NCBI GenBank assembly: GCA_024509875.1
Contig: JAMPIV010015284.1
Location: forward strand, 319,001 to 383,000
Direction of reading: 5' to 3'
Length of the DNA: 64,000 bases
DNA from: Oreohelix idahoensis
Taxonomy: Eukaryota; Mollusca; Gastropoda; Stylommatophora; Oreohelicidae
In this document: positions 37,834 through 49,635 of the stretch, piece after piece
Layout of the letters: each line of letters opens with the position of its first letter
Numbering within the stretch: the first letter of the stretch is position 1
The notes under the pieces: model-generated
Seen by the model: only the letters and a program-made list of their open reading frames with translations
Database searches by the model: none
What the model was told of the DNA's origin: nothing
Program-made: the position numbers and the translations under genes

Positions 37834-40163
37834 TGTGGTGAAAAATACATTGATACAACGTTAAAATACCTCCAATTATAAAGATAACGGGTAAGATAAC
37901 ATGTAGGGATAAAATTATACGAGGGTACATTCTCGCCTACGCCAGCGCTTTCTACCGCCATTCAAACTAACTAGTTGGAACATGCAGACTAAACGGTTTA
38001 CCCTTTTAAACGGGAGGGAAACGGAGATAAGGAAAAAATTATGACGGTCTGAACACGTGTTTGAATCTAAAATACAAAAAGACGCAATTTGTAGTTTAAA
38101 GGAAAAAATTACGCCACTAGTTGACACAATGTAAGGAATTGGTAGAAAAACGACCTTAGCTCTTGTTAGAAACAGTCGTATCTTTGACGTTTTACGGTAA
38201 TTAGTCTTGTAGTTTGAATCTAGTGGCAAACGCGTGAACGAAGGTTCAAAAACGAATTTCAAAAACTAACCTTGAGAAAAGTAGGGTTTTCTTTAATAAT
38301 AAAGTTATGAAAATAAAACCTAGCTAGTTTAATAGCCCATCTTGAGCAGAGAAATAATATACTTTTAAATATACAGACGGACAGATAACACGGAAGATAT
38401 TGACGAAAGACCGTATTGTTCCAATCAGACTAGCAAACAGTTATTTGTGCATATTTTCACTAGAGTTACATTTTGGCGTCCTTGAAGACTAAAAATGCAA
38501 GAATCAAACTGCAATGAACTAGAGGGGCAAAGTCGGAGGATAGTAGCTAAAAATAACTTAGTGGGGCAGGTTTGTGTAGTTTTTGCATGTAGTTGGTCCA
38601 AGAAACAAGTGAAATTTTGGGAAAAAAACCAAGTTAAGACAGACGGACTAACAGAAAATACTACACACTAGACTGAGATTTGACTGAAATTTGACTTTTA
38701 GTTTAAATATTTGAAAAAGTTAGAGGGAAGTCCGCTGATTGGACAAAAGCATTTATAATATTGAATGAGAGACGCACGCTTGTGCCATTTTTGAAAGACT
38801 GTCCTGTAACACAGTTCGTGTATGCTAAATGAGTGTTTTCCAGAATATATATATATATATATTCTTAGTGGGACGCCATACTATAGCCAGCAGCTCAGCT
38901 GAGTTTTGCTAGTACTAAGTAACTGTGTTCTCAATTCTGAATTGTGGTAAGGAAAAAAAGCATTGATCTTGTATATTTTAATATTTTGAGTGATTGATAC
39001 TGCCATATCATGAAAAATGATTACGACAAGTGAGTGTGTGCTCTAGGTCCCCAGCAGCAGTCCAGGGCCTAGAGACAAACTAATAAAATATGAAAACCTA
39101 TCTACGACTATAGAAGACAGATCTATATTTGAAGATCAGTGGGAACATATCACCCACCTTATTAAATGGAAGAGGTAACTATTGAACATATTTCGGATGC
39201 AATACAGTCTTGGGAAACTGGTACTATTTGATAACAACTGGGTGAGATGTGCTAAGTTGGTCAGAGAGATCTGACCCAATCTATGTAATGTTGTTTTGTG
39301 GTGTTGTGTGTAAGAGTGGCGCAGTAAATAGAGTGTTGACACATGGCACAACTTTTGTTTCAGAGTCGCTGATCTGATACTACGATTGTGCCAGATGCTT
39401 TTGTAGAAGTACAAAAGCGGGTGTCTGTGCAGCCTAACATTTTACTCCAGCTACTGAGAGGAGTGGGCCACAAGAATTCTGTACTACATCATTACAGGCC
39501 AGTAAAGTGCAAACCTGGCCTGCTGGAGATTCCTAAACTATTTCCACCATAAATAAAGACATAAAAGCGTGCAATATAAACATTAATATCAGTCCATATG
39601 TCAAGGACAATGAACTTTATAACCATAGATTGGGAATGATGACGCCACCCCAACTAAACACCCAGTGCTAGTTTTTCCCAGGACACTGTAGATATTATTA
39701 ATATTAACTATTGTAATAATATACCTATGTACAAAAATTACATTTGATTATGCAATAAATATATATGCATTTCATTGAAAATTACATATTATTTCCTATG
39801 TTATGACCAAAAAAAAAAAAAAACAATTGGTTCAGGACTAATAAAATTTAAAAGATTTTCAAACTTAAACTTTAACAGCCAGAGTTAGTTCAGTGTATTA
39901 TAGAGTTTATTATCATTAATAGACTTAGAATTTACATGTGTGTGTTTGTGTATTTTATTACCTACACATTACATTTCAGTACCCTAGACTTTTAACGTAG
40001 CTAACATACATAATAGCAGAATAGGTCTGTGTGAGGTCGTAAGTGGTAGCGGAAAGGCATTCTGTACTCACATAACCTTTTATCATCAGGAGCCTTCACA
40101 GCTGACCTCATACAGTACACTAGGTAACATAACAATCATATAATAACATCAAAAACCACTACA
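37834..40163 (+). repeat. element C 5' LTR
   Basis: 2330 bp, long for a gypsy-type LTR. About 1% different from the 3' LTR by rough eye count. TATATATATATAT at about 38845 differs slightly in length between the copies. Confidence 0.95.
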
Positions 40164-40402
40164 AATATTGGGGTCTTGTCCGGGGATTAAGTTATCAAAG
40201 ATATTAGGGTCTCCTGGTCTGGGAATTAAAATAGTGGGGACAGAGTTGTATAAATTTAAAAGTGTACCTTAAAATAAAAAGTGGAAAATAGAAGTTGATG
40301 AATCTTCACAGCCAGTGGTAATTAATTAATTAATTAATATATTACCTTAGTAATTATATACTTGAAATTTACCTTAGTCATTGTTAAATTGTGTGATTTA
40401 GT
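40164..40402 (+). other. element C leader and duplicated primer site
   Basis: TGGGGTCTTGTCCGGGGA at 40169-40186 is a primer-site candidate five bases after the LTR. A related block (TTAGGGTCTCCTGGTCTGGG) follows at 40204-40223, so the site looks tandemly duplicated. A TAAT tetranucleotide run lies near 40320-40338. Confidence 0.7.
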
Positions 40403-40509
40403 ATGGCAGATCTAGCAAAATTTAGATCGGCTGCTGTGCTGACGGCGAAGGAGATGAACATGGATGGTCAGGTTTTAGTTCAATATGTAACGTCAGAATG
40501 TGACAAGTA

Positions 40510-41464
40510 CACCCCTGTTCACAAAGTTCCGGGACTCATTTTTTATCCGGAAAACCGTTATAAGGAGCTAGGTGATATTAACACAGTGCACGTGTCAACC
40601 ACGTGCCACTATATGTACCAAACCTGAAATTTGTAATTTCACGCATGCGCTGTGTGGTAGCGTATAAGCGATGTGACGTAATAGTGTTCGTCGCGTTTCA
40701 AAAGTGGACGGCAAAATTCAACAACGTGTGTGTATTGATTTCTGTTTTCGTCTAGGAAAAACTGGTTCTGAAACTCTCGAAATGTTGCAAACAGCTTTGG
40801 AGAGTCCTGTTTAAGTAGATCTAAAACATTTGAGTGGTATTCCCGTTTCAAAAGTGGACTCCGATCCTTTGAAGATGGCCCCCGTCAAGGGAGAAGGCAC
40901 GACAGGTCAAGTCCAATGTCAAGACTATGTTAATAGAGTTTTTCGACATTGATGGCCTGGTGCATCATGAATACGTCCCTATAGGACAGAGTGTCAATGC
41001 TGAATTCTACAAAACAGTCCAGCAACGCCTCCGCGACGCTGTGCGCAGACATCGCCCTGAGAAGTGGCGCACAGACCATTGGCGTGTTCATCATGACAAT
41101 GCACCTGCACACAGGTCTGTCACCACAAACGCATTTTTGACGAAACACAACATTCCATTGCTCCCGTATCCTCCATACTCACCCGATCTTGCTCCGTGTA
41201 ACTTTTTCTTGTTCCCGCAACTTAAGAAAACAATGAAAGGTCGTAGATTCGATTACATTGAGCAGATTCAAGCCAACGCGACGAGACAAATGAGGGCTAT
41301 TCCGCAAAGTGACTACCAGAGGTGCTTCCTTCAGTGGCAGGAACATTGGAATAAGTGTGTACACTCACAAGGGAACTACTTTGAAGGAGATAGAACCAAA
41401 TAGTATGTAAGTCCACTTATTCGAATTAAAAAAAATGAGTCCCGGAACTTTGTGAACAGGGGAG
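40510..41464 (+). mobile_element. mariner copy inserted in element C gag
   Basis: Ends containing CTGTTCACAAAGTTCCGGGA are inverted at about 40514 and 41450. TA lies at 40508-40509 and 41465-41466. It is the same family as 12738-13930 but has a larger internal deletion. Confidence 0.94.
40706..41403 (+). pseudogene. mariner transposase, internally deleted
   Basis: The start codon is GTG where the sister copy has ATG. The HTH part (QQRVCIDFCFRLGKTGSETL) stops after about 35 codons. Sequence then jumps from the FEDGPR region straight to the segment before the second catalytic Asp, removing the ITGDESW motif altogether. The remaining ORF 40927-41403 has HHDNAPAHRS and SPDLAPCNFFLF, again with Asn at the third catalytic position. 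Inactive. Confidence 0.93.
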
Positions 41465-42439
41465 TATATTGAAAGGGAAGATAAGAGGTTAGCTGAAGAG
41501 AAGAGGTTACAAATTGAGGCTGACAAAGAACTTAAGAGGATGCAGATTGAGGCTGAAAATGAGGTTAGGGCAATGGAGGCAGAAGAAAAACGACAGCAAA
41601 GGGAGGCAGAAGAAAAGAGATTGACTGCCGAAAGGGAAGCAGCAAAGGAGGAGAAAAGATTGCAAAGGGAGCACGAGTTACGACTAAGGGAGTTGGAATT
41701 TCAAGGCCATGCTCCAGAAAATGGTGCGAGCCCCTTTGCCTCAGATGCCACGCCTAGTCAGGGAGCCTCAACCTCAGCTATGGGGTTTCATTTAGACCAT
41801 TTTGTTGAGAAAGACGATGACATCGAGGGGTTTCTTAGTAGATTCGAACTATTGGCTACTACGTATGGGTTAGAGAGAGAGAGAGGTGGAGTCTTAAGTT
41901 ATTCTAAGGGCTTAGAGCTACTTCTTATGAAGTTTTTGCTAAGATGCATAGAGACGACCAAGACAATTATGACATGCTAAAGCAGGCTTTGCTATTGAGA
42001 TATGAAAAGAATGGTGAATTTTATCGTAAGAAGTTTAGAAATGCCAAACTGTTGTCTGTGGAGACATACCACCAATTCTCTGCCAGACTGGAAACCTATT
42101 TGGAGAAATGGACTGCTCTGGGGAAGACCCAAGATCTCAAAGAGATGATCATGATTGAGCAATTAAGAGAGTCCATGGCTCCAGACCTGAGAAAATATCT
42201 CATGGAGCAAGGTGCAGAGAGGTTGGGGGAGGTTTTAAATGTCGCTGAGAGGTATCAGGCAGCCCAGGCAGAGGTAAGTGGCACTAAAAAGAAGCACATA
42301 GAAAATTTTAAAGCTCCACAGCAATGTAGTAAATTTGATACCAGAGAACAAGGTAATAAAGGCAGGACAAACTTTGATAGGCCACGAAATGATTATCGTG
42401 ATAGAAACTCACAGTTCAATGACCAAAAATATAATGAAA

Positions 42440-44569
42440 AAAAAACCGTTTAACCAAGGAAAGAGATGGTGCAAATGGTGTAAGAAAGACAACCATAACA
42501 CCGAATTTTGTAAAAGGAAACCTTCAAACATTGCTGCAATGAAATCGGGGAAACAAAGATTAAAGGTTAATCCTAATGGACAGCAGGAACCTTATCACCC
42601 CTCAGTTTGTGAGGATGTTATTTGTAATGGGGTCACCATAAGGTGCCTATATGATACAGGTTTGGATTATGATTCAGTTGTGAAGTCTAGCATAGTGGAC
42701 CCAAGTCAGTATACCACAGAAACAGTGGAAATACAAGGGGCGACTAAGGACATACCACTCATGACACTTCCCATCGCAAGGATAACGGTGAAAACTCGCT
42801 ATGTGGAAGGAGAAATCAGAGCAGCAGTGATAGATGAACCAATCTACCCTCTGATATTGGGGTGTAGATACGTCTTCTTGGGGAATCCCGAGAGACCTGT
42901 GATCATGGCGACAGTGCAGACCAGGTCACAGAAAAAGGAGGAAGAAGGTGAACCTATAAATGCTCATCCAGAAGAGATGAGGAAGGCGCAGGCTGAGGAT
43001 AGGACACTCAAGCCATGTTTTAAGAAATTGCCCAAATGTCACACACCTCCAAGCAAGGGAGAGTACTTTATGAAGAACAAATTGATTTACAGGAAGGCCG
43101 GAACTGGAACAAATGGTCACAACCAGCTGGTTCTTCCCGCTTCATATAGGGATAAAGTGATTGAACTAGGGCATGCGATTCCCTTCAGTGGTCACATGGG
43201 GATCAGCGTCACAGGACAGCGTATAGCTTGTCATTACTTCTGGCGAGGGATAACGGAGGATATAAAAAGATATGTCAAATCCTGTCCAGAATGTCAAAGG
43301 GTAGCTCCAAAGCATTGGACTGCTCCTGCAACTCTAGGGGAAATGCCCATAGTGGGAACACCTTTTGAGAGGGTTGCAGTGGATATTGTGGGACCTCTCA
43401 CTCGGACCAAGAGGAGGAACAGTTACATCCTTACTCTGGTGGACACTTGTTCTATGAGGGGAGAGGCGGTAGCCCTGCCATCAATTAATTCGAAACATGT
43501 AGCAGAGGCGCTACTTACAATATTCACAAGATTAGGATTCCCGCATCAAATCTTGACTGATAATGGCTCACAGTTCAAGGGGAAACTAACGGAAGAAGTT
43601 TTTAAGCTATTTCAAGCCAGACACTTTCACTGTAGTCCGTACCATCCACAAGGGAACGGCCAGGTAGAGAGGTTCAATGGGACTCTCATTTCTATCCTGA
43701 GGAAGCTGACACATGAAAAACCTGATATGTGGGATCAATTTCTGCCCGCCGCGTTGTTTGCGTATCGGGAGGTACCACATAGTTCAACCGGGATGGCTCA
43801 TGCAACCTTGCTATTTGGGAGGCCCATAAAAGGTCCATTAGAAGCTTTATTAAGGACCTGGACAGATGAGAAGGCAGAAGAGACTGTTACCTCATCATAT
43901 CAATATGTGAACGAGCTGACCACTCGTCTGAAAGCTGGATGGAAACTGGCAAATGATAATTTGAGACAAGCCAGGAAGAAACATGCAGCTTATTTTAATC
44001 GAAAGGCAAAGGACAGAGAATTAGCTGTGAGAGAGAAGGTGCTTCTTCTACTACCCGGCAGCCAGAATAAGTTGCAAATTGGATGGCAAGGTCCATATAC
44101 GGTTCTAGAGAAGGTGTCTAGAACAAATTATAAAGTTGACAAAAAGGGGAAGGAGAAGGTATATCATGTAAACCTTTTAAAGAAGTATCTGGACAGACCA
44201 CTCCAGGAAAGCACCCCCTTACTGACCTTGGCTATCGCAACTAAAATTAAAAAGGAACCACTCACCTCACATGAATACCCATTACATCCCTGTGAGACAG
44301 CCGCACAAGTAAAAGTCAGTAAACACCTGACTAAAAATCAGAGGGAGAGAGTTCAACAGGTTCTGGAGGAACATACAGATGTATTAACAGATAAACCAGG
44401 ACATACAAATTTGCTACAGTATGACATGAAGCTGGTAGACTCAAACCCAATCTGTATGAGAGCCTATTCTGTTCCGTTCGCTAAGGAGAAGGCATTGAAA
44501 GAGGAAATAGATTATTTGTTGAAAGAAGGGATTTTTCACACAGTGAATCTTCTTTTAGCTCCATTGTAG
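42440..44569 (+). pseudogene. pol: element C pol, first part: CCHC knuckle, protease, integrase
   Basis: The useful frame begins at about 42440, right after the A9 run; the ORF upstream of that is out of frame. It carries a CCHC zinc knuckle (CKWCKKDNHNTEFC), protease with LYDTG, then integrase with the HHCC motif (GHAIPFSGHMG, SCPECQ) and catalytic Asp of VAVDIVGP, Asp of LTDNGSQF and Glu of GQVERFNG, 35 residues apart. The integrase C-terminal domain ends HVNLLKKYLDRP. The first RT residues follow (EEHTDVLTDKPGHTNL). A one-base loss near 44540 shifts the frame and the ORF stops at 44569. Element D begins 28 bp later. Confidence 0.94.
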
Positions 44570-44596
44570 TTTTGTTGAGGAAACATTCTGGGGAAC

Positions 44597-45394
44597 TGTT
44601 ACGGTATATGATATTAACGCCGTCTGCTAAAGGTTAGCGGACGTGCAAATGTAAAGGTTAAGACATTTAATATATTGCGATAGATGTTTCAATTATTGAA
44701 CGCTCCATACACGATCGATTATGACGTGTCTAGCGTTGTTTAGGACACAGTCGGTAACTAGGAGACGCTACCCTTTGTTACTTGACCGCCAAGCTGAATA
44801 GCTGCGTTTTTCTAACCTTCCAATTCAATGGCATGATATAGCCATTTATATGTGCATTTTTGATGGACCAGGGTCAGTCCTAGAACTCTATATGAGAGGA
44901 AAATTTATGGAGGTTAGTATTTAACTAGAATTCTCAGAAGGAGGAGAATAATCGTCAAATTCGTATGAAATATTCAGACTCGCAGTCTCACTGTCGGCAG
45001 GTAGCCATGTCTAGCTGCGCGTGCATATAGCTGTGATGTTCTGACGACAATACTGCATTGTATCCTTAAACGGACATTGACACGTAAACCAGCAGTCTAC
45101 GATATTGATTAATTTATGCATGACTTATAAGGACTTATGTTCTGTTCCTATTTGAAATGATCATCCTGTGTGTACATGTGATTAAATATTACGGACTCAA
45201 TCTGAAGGCATTAATTACTTCATTAATGTTGCTGAGTTCAAGTTACATGAACTACTTCTTCATACCATGCTACTGAGTTGTATGAACACCTTCACCCTAA
45301 TTCGCGTAATACTAAACAAAGCACGATTAACAAGAGATCACTAAAGTAACCATACTCAGTGCATGATCTTCAACCGGCAAATAACTCAGCAACA
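44597..45394 (+). repeat. element D 5' LTR
   Basis: 798 bp. The primer site TGGCGGCCGAATGCGGGG follows at 45398-45415. Confidence 0.95.
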
Positions 45395-46969
45395 AAGTGG
45401 CGGCCGAATGCGGGGAACGACAGAAAAAAGAAACAAACTTCTGTTCCTTACGCACATGTTAACCATAATATTTATGATCAAGTTTCGATCACATGATCCA
45501 GTCGAAGATGACGTCTTACTCATTCTAATGCCTAACAACGTGACGTCACTGAAAGTCGTGTAGGTGATCTGTCGGAGAAACCAAAGCCGTTTCTAAGTCT
45601 AACCAGGGGAAACATGAGCCATTGAAGCAAACACACGATATGGACTACAGGAGCAGACAGTCAGGGGCATTAGCCTAGCTGTTGACGACCTCTAGCACTG
45701 ATCTAAGCAACGGAAAAGATAAGTCTAGTTGTTTTAATACTGTCGTCATTGCAAACAGTAATACTGAGTCCATGCCTTTTGCCTGCATAGGCATGTCTTT
45801 TCTGAATGTGTTTCATGTATTTTTTTGGGTTGTTTTAATGTGTTGTTAATTAGTGGGAGGTAGGGAGGATGAACCGAAATTAGATTCTGTGGCTCTCACG
45901 ATGCCTGAATTGATTTCGGTCGTTTCTTAGGGCAGTTAAACGATTGCACTTTTGGAAGCCCCATTGAGGTTTGCCATTGGACTGTCTGTCCAAATCTGCT
46001 GTCGTTTGACGATTTGTGTTAGCTGTACCGTTCCGTAGATAACTGGTGTATTTTATTCGTACTCAGTTCACAATTTTATTCAGTTTTGTATCATGTTCGT
46101 TAACTATTTCGTCCAGTCTCCTCTTACTATCATTTATTTGATGATTGTTAAATGGTCGTCCGTTATGAGTCCTGTGATGTCATCATTTTTTGCAGTCATT
46201 TTTTTTTGGTGTACTTTGAATATTAAGTTGACCTCGGGTCAGACCTTGACCCTTCATTTGGCTTGTGACACTTCCGCTTGTTTTATTTAGTTCATAAATT
46301 CATTTTTAATTGTGAAAATGTCTTGTTTGCGTCTTGACATTGTTTGTACCCTTTAGTTGCATCATTGTTTTGTTTGTCCTCATGATATATATTAAATACT
46401 ACATTAATAATATGATATTATATGCAATAATACACTTGTAATTTAATTTAATTAATTTTTTCTGATATTTAAGGTTAATATGGGACATTGCATAATTATG
46501 CAGTGATAGTCCAAGAAAGTAGCACTACAATTTATAAGAGATGCCTAGGGCATAATAATATAATATATATATTGACCAAATAAAATAATCTTATAGTCTA
46601 CCTTTGAGGTAATAGACCCATTGTATATTATTTAATATACTTTTCTGGTACTAAGAGAGTGACTTAGTACATTGAACAATATAATTACTAGGAATCATAC
46701 CCAACATTATTGGATATTGAGATTAATTGTGTGATGTAATTACATTATAGTTAACAGATATCATAACTATTTATGATATAGTTCGTATTTAGATACAATA
46801 TTGTTACAAAATATTGTCTATTAGTTGAACTTAGACATAAGAGTTCAGTACTATTGTGATTATTTATATTGAATATTCCTAAGCTGAGTAAGTATAATAA
46901 TTACTCTGAAGCTACTATTGACTATTTTAATCAGTAATTATCAATAATTACTTACAGATAAAAGTCAAA
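45395..46969 (+). other. element D leader
   Basis: About 1.57 kb without a supported gene. The last 600 bp are very AT-rich. Holds the primer site at its start. Confidence 0.75.
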
Positions 46970-48811
46970 ATGCTTACTATAAACCATTTCGTTAAAATCG
47001 GTAAGGAATATGGTTATAAATCTCAAGAACTTCGTCAGTTTGCTGAGGCAGAACTGGAAAAACATAAAGCAGAAATGGAGGAACGTGAAAGAAAAGAAGC
47101 AGAGAAAAAGGCTGCATTAAAGAAAGAGGAAGAGGAACGTGAGATGAAGCAAATTGCCAAGGAAAATAGATTAAGAGAAATTGCTCAACAGGAAGAAGAG
47201 AATAAATTGAAACGAGAGGAAATTATTTTACAACAAGAAATGGAATTGGCGCGTATTAAATTGGAGACAGCAAGATTACAAACACAAAGTGCTGATGCAA
47301 ACCAGAATAATAACGCACAAAATGGATCATCATCCAGCCAAACTAAACATTTCTACAACTTTAAATTACCCACTCTCAACTTAAACGTGGACGACCTTTC
47401 ATCGTTCCTGTCACGTTTTGAACAGACTTGCAAAACAAACCATTTGCCTGAAGAGTCATGGGTACTCAAGTTAAATGAATTCTTGGTTGGAGAACCACTG
47501 ACGGCTTCTCAAAATGCTGACCCATCAATAGCAAATAACTACGGTGCTATTAAGTCCTTGCTTTTACGAAGGTTTCACCTGGACGAGGAACACTGTAGGT
47601 TGAAATTTAAGGGAATTTTACCTGAATCTCCAAAAGATTTTGCAGGATTCATTGCGAACATACGCAATACATTTAATAGATGGGTTGAACTGGCAGAAGT
47701 CAACAAATCATACGACAAATTAGTTGATTTACTACTACGGGATAAGGTATTATCTTCGGTTAGCCAGCCATTTTTTGCATATTTGCAGGAGCGTAAACCA
47801 GGTACTATGGACGAGTTAGAAAAAATTTCTTTAAACTACTGTTCGGCACATCCGAATGCAACCATTTCTAACTCCTCATTAAGAGAACCTCTACCTGTAG
47901 CGTCTAATATGGCCTACAATCATAATAACAAACAAAGACATCACAGTGTAGACAGAAGCAGGTTCCAAAGAAATCACAATGTTAACTTTCAGAAGGGACA
48001 TAATAATGATTTCAACAATAAAAATGAGTTCAACAGAGGTAGATCACGAGATAGAAATTATTCACCTCAAAAAAACTACCACAATGGTCAACATAACACT
48101 AATTATAATCGATCACATACTCCCAATAATAATAATAACTGGAATGGTAATAATCATGGCTCGAGACATCGAGATAATAGTTACTATAGAGGACGACGAG
48201 ATAATTCTAACAATTATACTCGGAATCGATCTCATTCTCGGGGATCATCTCATTACAACCATAATACAGGGGCGGCAGTTACAAATAATACTACCCCTAT
48301 AGCTCAGGTCCCACTTGACAATAATACAACACAGTCTTCTGCTGCATGTTTTGCTATTAATTATAATGTGGCAAATAGTTGCCAAGATTGTAATACTATT
48401 TTTCAGAAGGCCAAGGAAACGGTGCTGAATTGTGGACACCTTCATACAGCAGTTGGTCTTTCAGCGAACGATGGCAAGGGTACCCTGATGTTCAATAGAG
48501 GATTAGTCAATGGTACGGTGGTCTCAGTTTTAAAAGACTCTGGATCAACAACCATTGGAGTTCGGCAGTCTTTGGTACATCCTAGCTATGCAACAGGGGA
48601 CTATGTCCGGTGCATGACCTTCGGGGGTACTATTGAGTACTACCCCACTGCCATAGTACATGTTAATACACCATTTTTTTCAGGTAATGTCAAGGTGTGC
48701 ATGCTACAGAATCCATCAGCTGATCTTACATTAGGACGCATACATGGGAGAAAAGATTGCACTCCTAAAGAAATTAATGATTGGGAGAAAAAAAAATTTG
48801 CATTCTTTTAG
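46970..48811 (+). CDS. gag: element D Gag and aspartic protease
   Basis: 613 codons from an ATG that opens MLTINHFVKIGKEYG, then a Glu/Lys coiled coil (about 25-105). The Gag core (FKLPTLNLNVDDLSSFLSRF, WVELAEVNKSYDKLVDLLLR) spans about 125-295. An Asn/His/Arg-rich region (about 310-460) with RNA-binding composition precedes the zinc-like motif CQDCNTIF...LNCGH. Protease follows with VLKDSGSTT as the active site (Asp-Ser-Gly, not the common Asp-Thr-Gly) and GRIHGRKDCTP. Gag and protease share one frame without interruption. It stops at 48811 just after an A9 run (48788-48796); one A fewer would keep the next ORF in frame. Closest relative in the window is element A. Confidence 0.95.
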   Translation: MLTINHFVKIGKEYGYKSQELRQFAEAELEKHKAEMEERERKEAEKKAALKKEEEEREMKQIAKENRLREIAQQEEENKLKREEIILQQEMELARIKLETARLQTQSADANQNNNAQNGSSSSQTKHFYNFKLPTLNLNVDDLSSFLSRFEQTCKTNHLPEESWVLKLNEFLVGEPLTASQNADPSIANNYGAIKSLLLRRFHLDEEHCRLKFKGILPESPKDFAGFIANIRNTFNRWVELAEVNKSYDKLVDLLLRDKVLSSVSQPFFAYLQERKPGTMDELEKISLNYCSAHPNATISNSSLREPLPVASNMAYNHNNKQRHHSVDRSRFQRNHNVNFQKGHNNDFNNKNEFNRGRSRDRNYSPQKNYHNGQHNTNYNRSHTPNNNNNWNGNNHGSRHRDNSYYRGRRDNSNNYTRNRSHSRGSSHYNHNTGAAVTNNTTPIAQVPLDNNTTQSSAACFAINYNVANSCQDCNTIFQKAKETVLNCGHLHTAVGLSANDGKGTLMFNRGLVNGTVVSVLKDSGSTTIGVRQSLVHPSYATGDYVRCMTFGGTIEYYPTAIVHVNTPFFSGNVKVCMLQNPSADLTLGRIHGRKDCTPKEINDWEKKKFAFF

Positions 48812-49559
48812 CAACGCTAACGCTGTTGTTGATATGGCTACACTTCGTGCCAACAACATAAATACATGTGGCACAGCAGTTTCCAACTTCACTCTCAGTA
48901 CTATCCTGGAAATTGATGAAGATGATAGATCTATTGGACAACATACTAAGGATATAACTGATCCTAATAAAACTGTTGACGTTGTCAACATTGACAAAAA
49001 CATTATGAGGAAGAATAATAGGTTAAATAATAATGCTGGACTTAAAAGGAAACATAAAGTTAACACAAATAATTATGATGAAAAAGTTTTTACTTTGCCC
49101 AGCAAAGACATGTCTACGACATGTAGGAAACTTAATACCTTTGGTGATGATAGGTATCATCCTCAGTCCAGTCAGGATGATACGACATCCAACAGAAAGA
49201 CAATGTCGGTGTTGAAAGGGAAGGTTAATTCTTTGACAAAGAATACATATCATCATTGTCCACTATTTCGTGACAATGATACTACATATATTGGGAAAAG
49301 TGCGTATTCTCGCACAGTGTTAGTGCGAAATCTGCCGCAGGATACTACATGGCAGGCACTTAGAATTTTTTTTGATTATACAGCAAACGTTAAGTTTGTT
49401 CGTCTTCTGCCATCATGCAATGGGCAGAATAGACAGGCGATGGTTACATTTCGTAACAATCGAGACGCTCGTTGGGTAATCGAGCGTGATAATGGTGTTT
49501 ATTTTCATCACCGTTATCTAAAGTTACAATTAGTACCTGATTCTGCGCCACGCAGATAA
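48744..49559 (+). CDS. element D RRM-containing ORF at the integrase position
   Basis: 271 codons; the first 17 overlap gag out of frame, and the shared part begins after the A9 run (NLHSFSNANAVV, like SANAVV in element A). From there likeness to A ends. Residues 40-185 are Asn/Asp/Lys/Thr-rich with no recognised fold. Residues 190-265 match an RNA-recognition motif: RNP2-like VLVRNLP at 192-198, helix TTWQALRIFFDY, RNP1-like RQAMVTF at 230-236, helix DARWVIERDNG and final strand YLKLQLV. In A this place holds the HHCC and DDE integrase domains; here none of those is seen. The role is unknown; RNA binding is inferred from the fold. The ORF is intact. Capture of a host exon is one explanation. 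Confidence 0.8.
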   Translation: MGEKIALLKKLMIGRKKNLHSFSNANAVVDMATLRANNINTCGTAVSNFTLSTILEIDEDDRSIGQHTKDITDPNKTVDVVNIDKNIMRKNNRLNNNAGLKRKHKVNTNNYDEKVFTLPSKDMSTTCRKLNTFGDDRYHPQSSQDDTTSNRKTMSVLKGKVNSLTKNTYHHCPLFRDNDTTYIGKSAYSRTVLVRNLPQDTTWQALRIFFDYTANVKFVRLLPSCNGQNRQAMVTFRNNRDARWVIERDNGVYFHHRYLKLQLVPDSAPRR

Positions 49560-49635
49560 TGGTGTACGCTCACCCTTGTGTCTTATTTCTTGATGACTCA
49601 GCTCTAGTCAGTCATCATTTCTTTTCCTTATTGGT

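Larger units (their letters stand above)
40403..42453 (+). pseudogene. gag: element C Gag, interrupted by mariner and frameshifts
   Basis: The ATG at 40403 starts MADLAKFRSAAVLTAKEMNM. A mariner begins at 40510. The frame continues after it at 41467 with EREDKRLAEEKR and a long charged coiled coil. The core reads FHLDHFVEKDDDIEGFLSRF; the frame changes in a GA repeat near 41875-41890 and recovers in the ORF 41944-42453 (KALLLRYEKNGEFYRKKF-like core, MIEQLRESMAPDLRKYL). It ends just past an A9 run (42437-42445) where one extra A throws pol out of frame. Taking out the mariner with one TA leaves the reading frame continuous at the junction. Confidence 0.9.

Noticed and set aside
41540..41980. 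Two independent genes at 41540-41980 and 41944-42453
   Set aside because: Both are parts of one Gag separated by a frame change in a GA repeat.
42437..42445. Programmed -1 frameshift at the A9 run between gag and pol of element C (and 48788-48796 in D)
   Set aside because: The frame change is +1 (one A too many), not -1, and the positions relative to protease differ between elements. Run-length error or mutation fits better.
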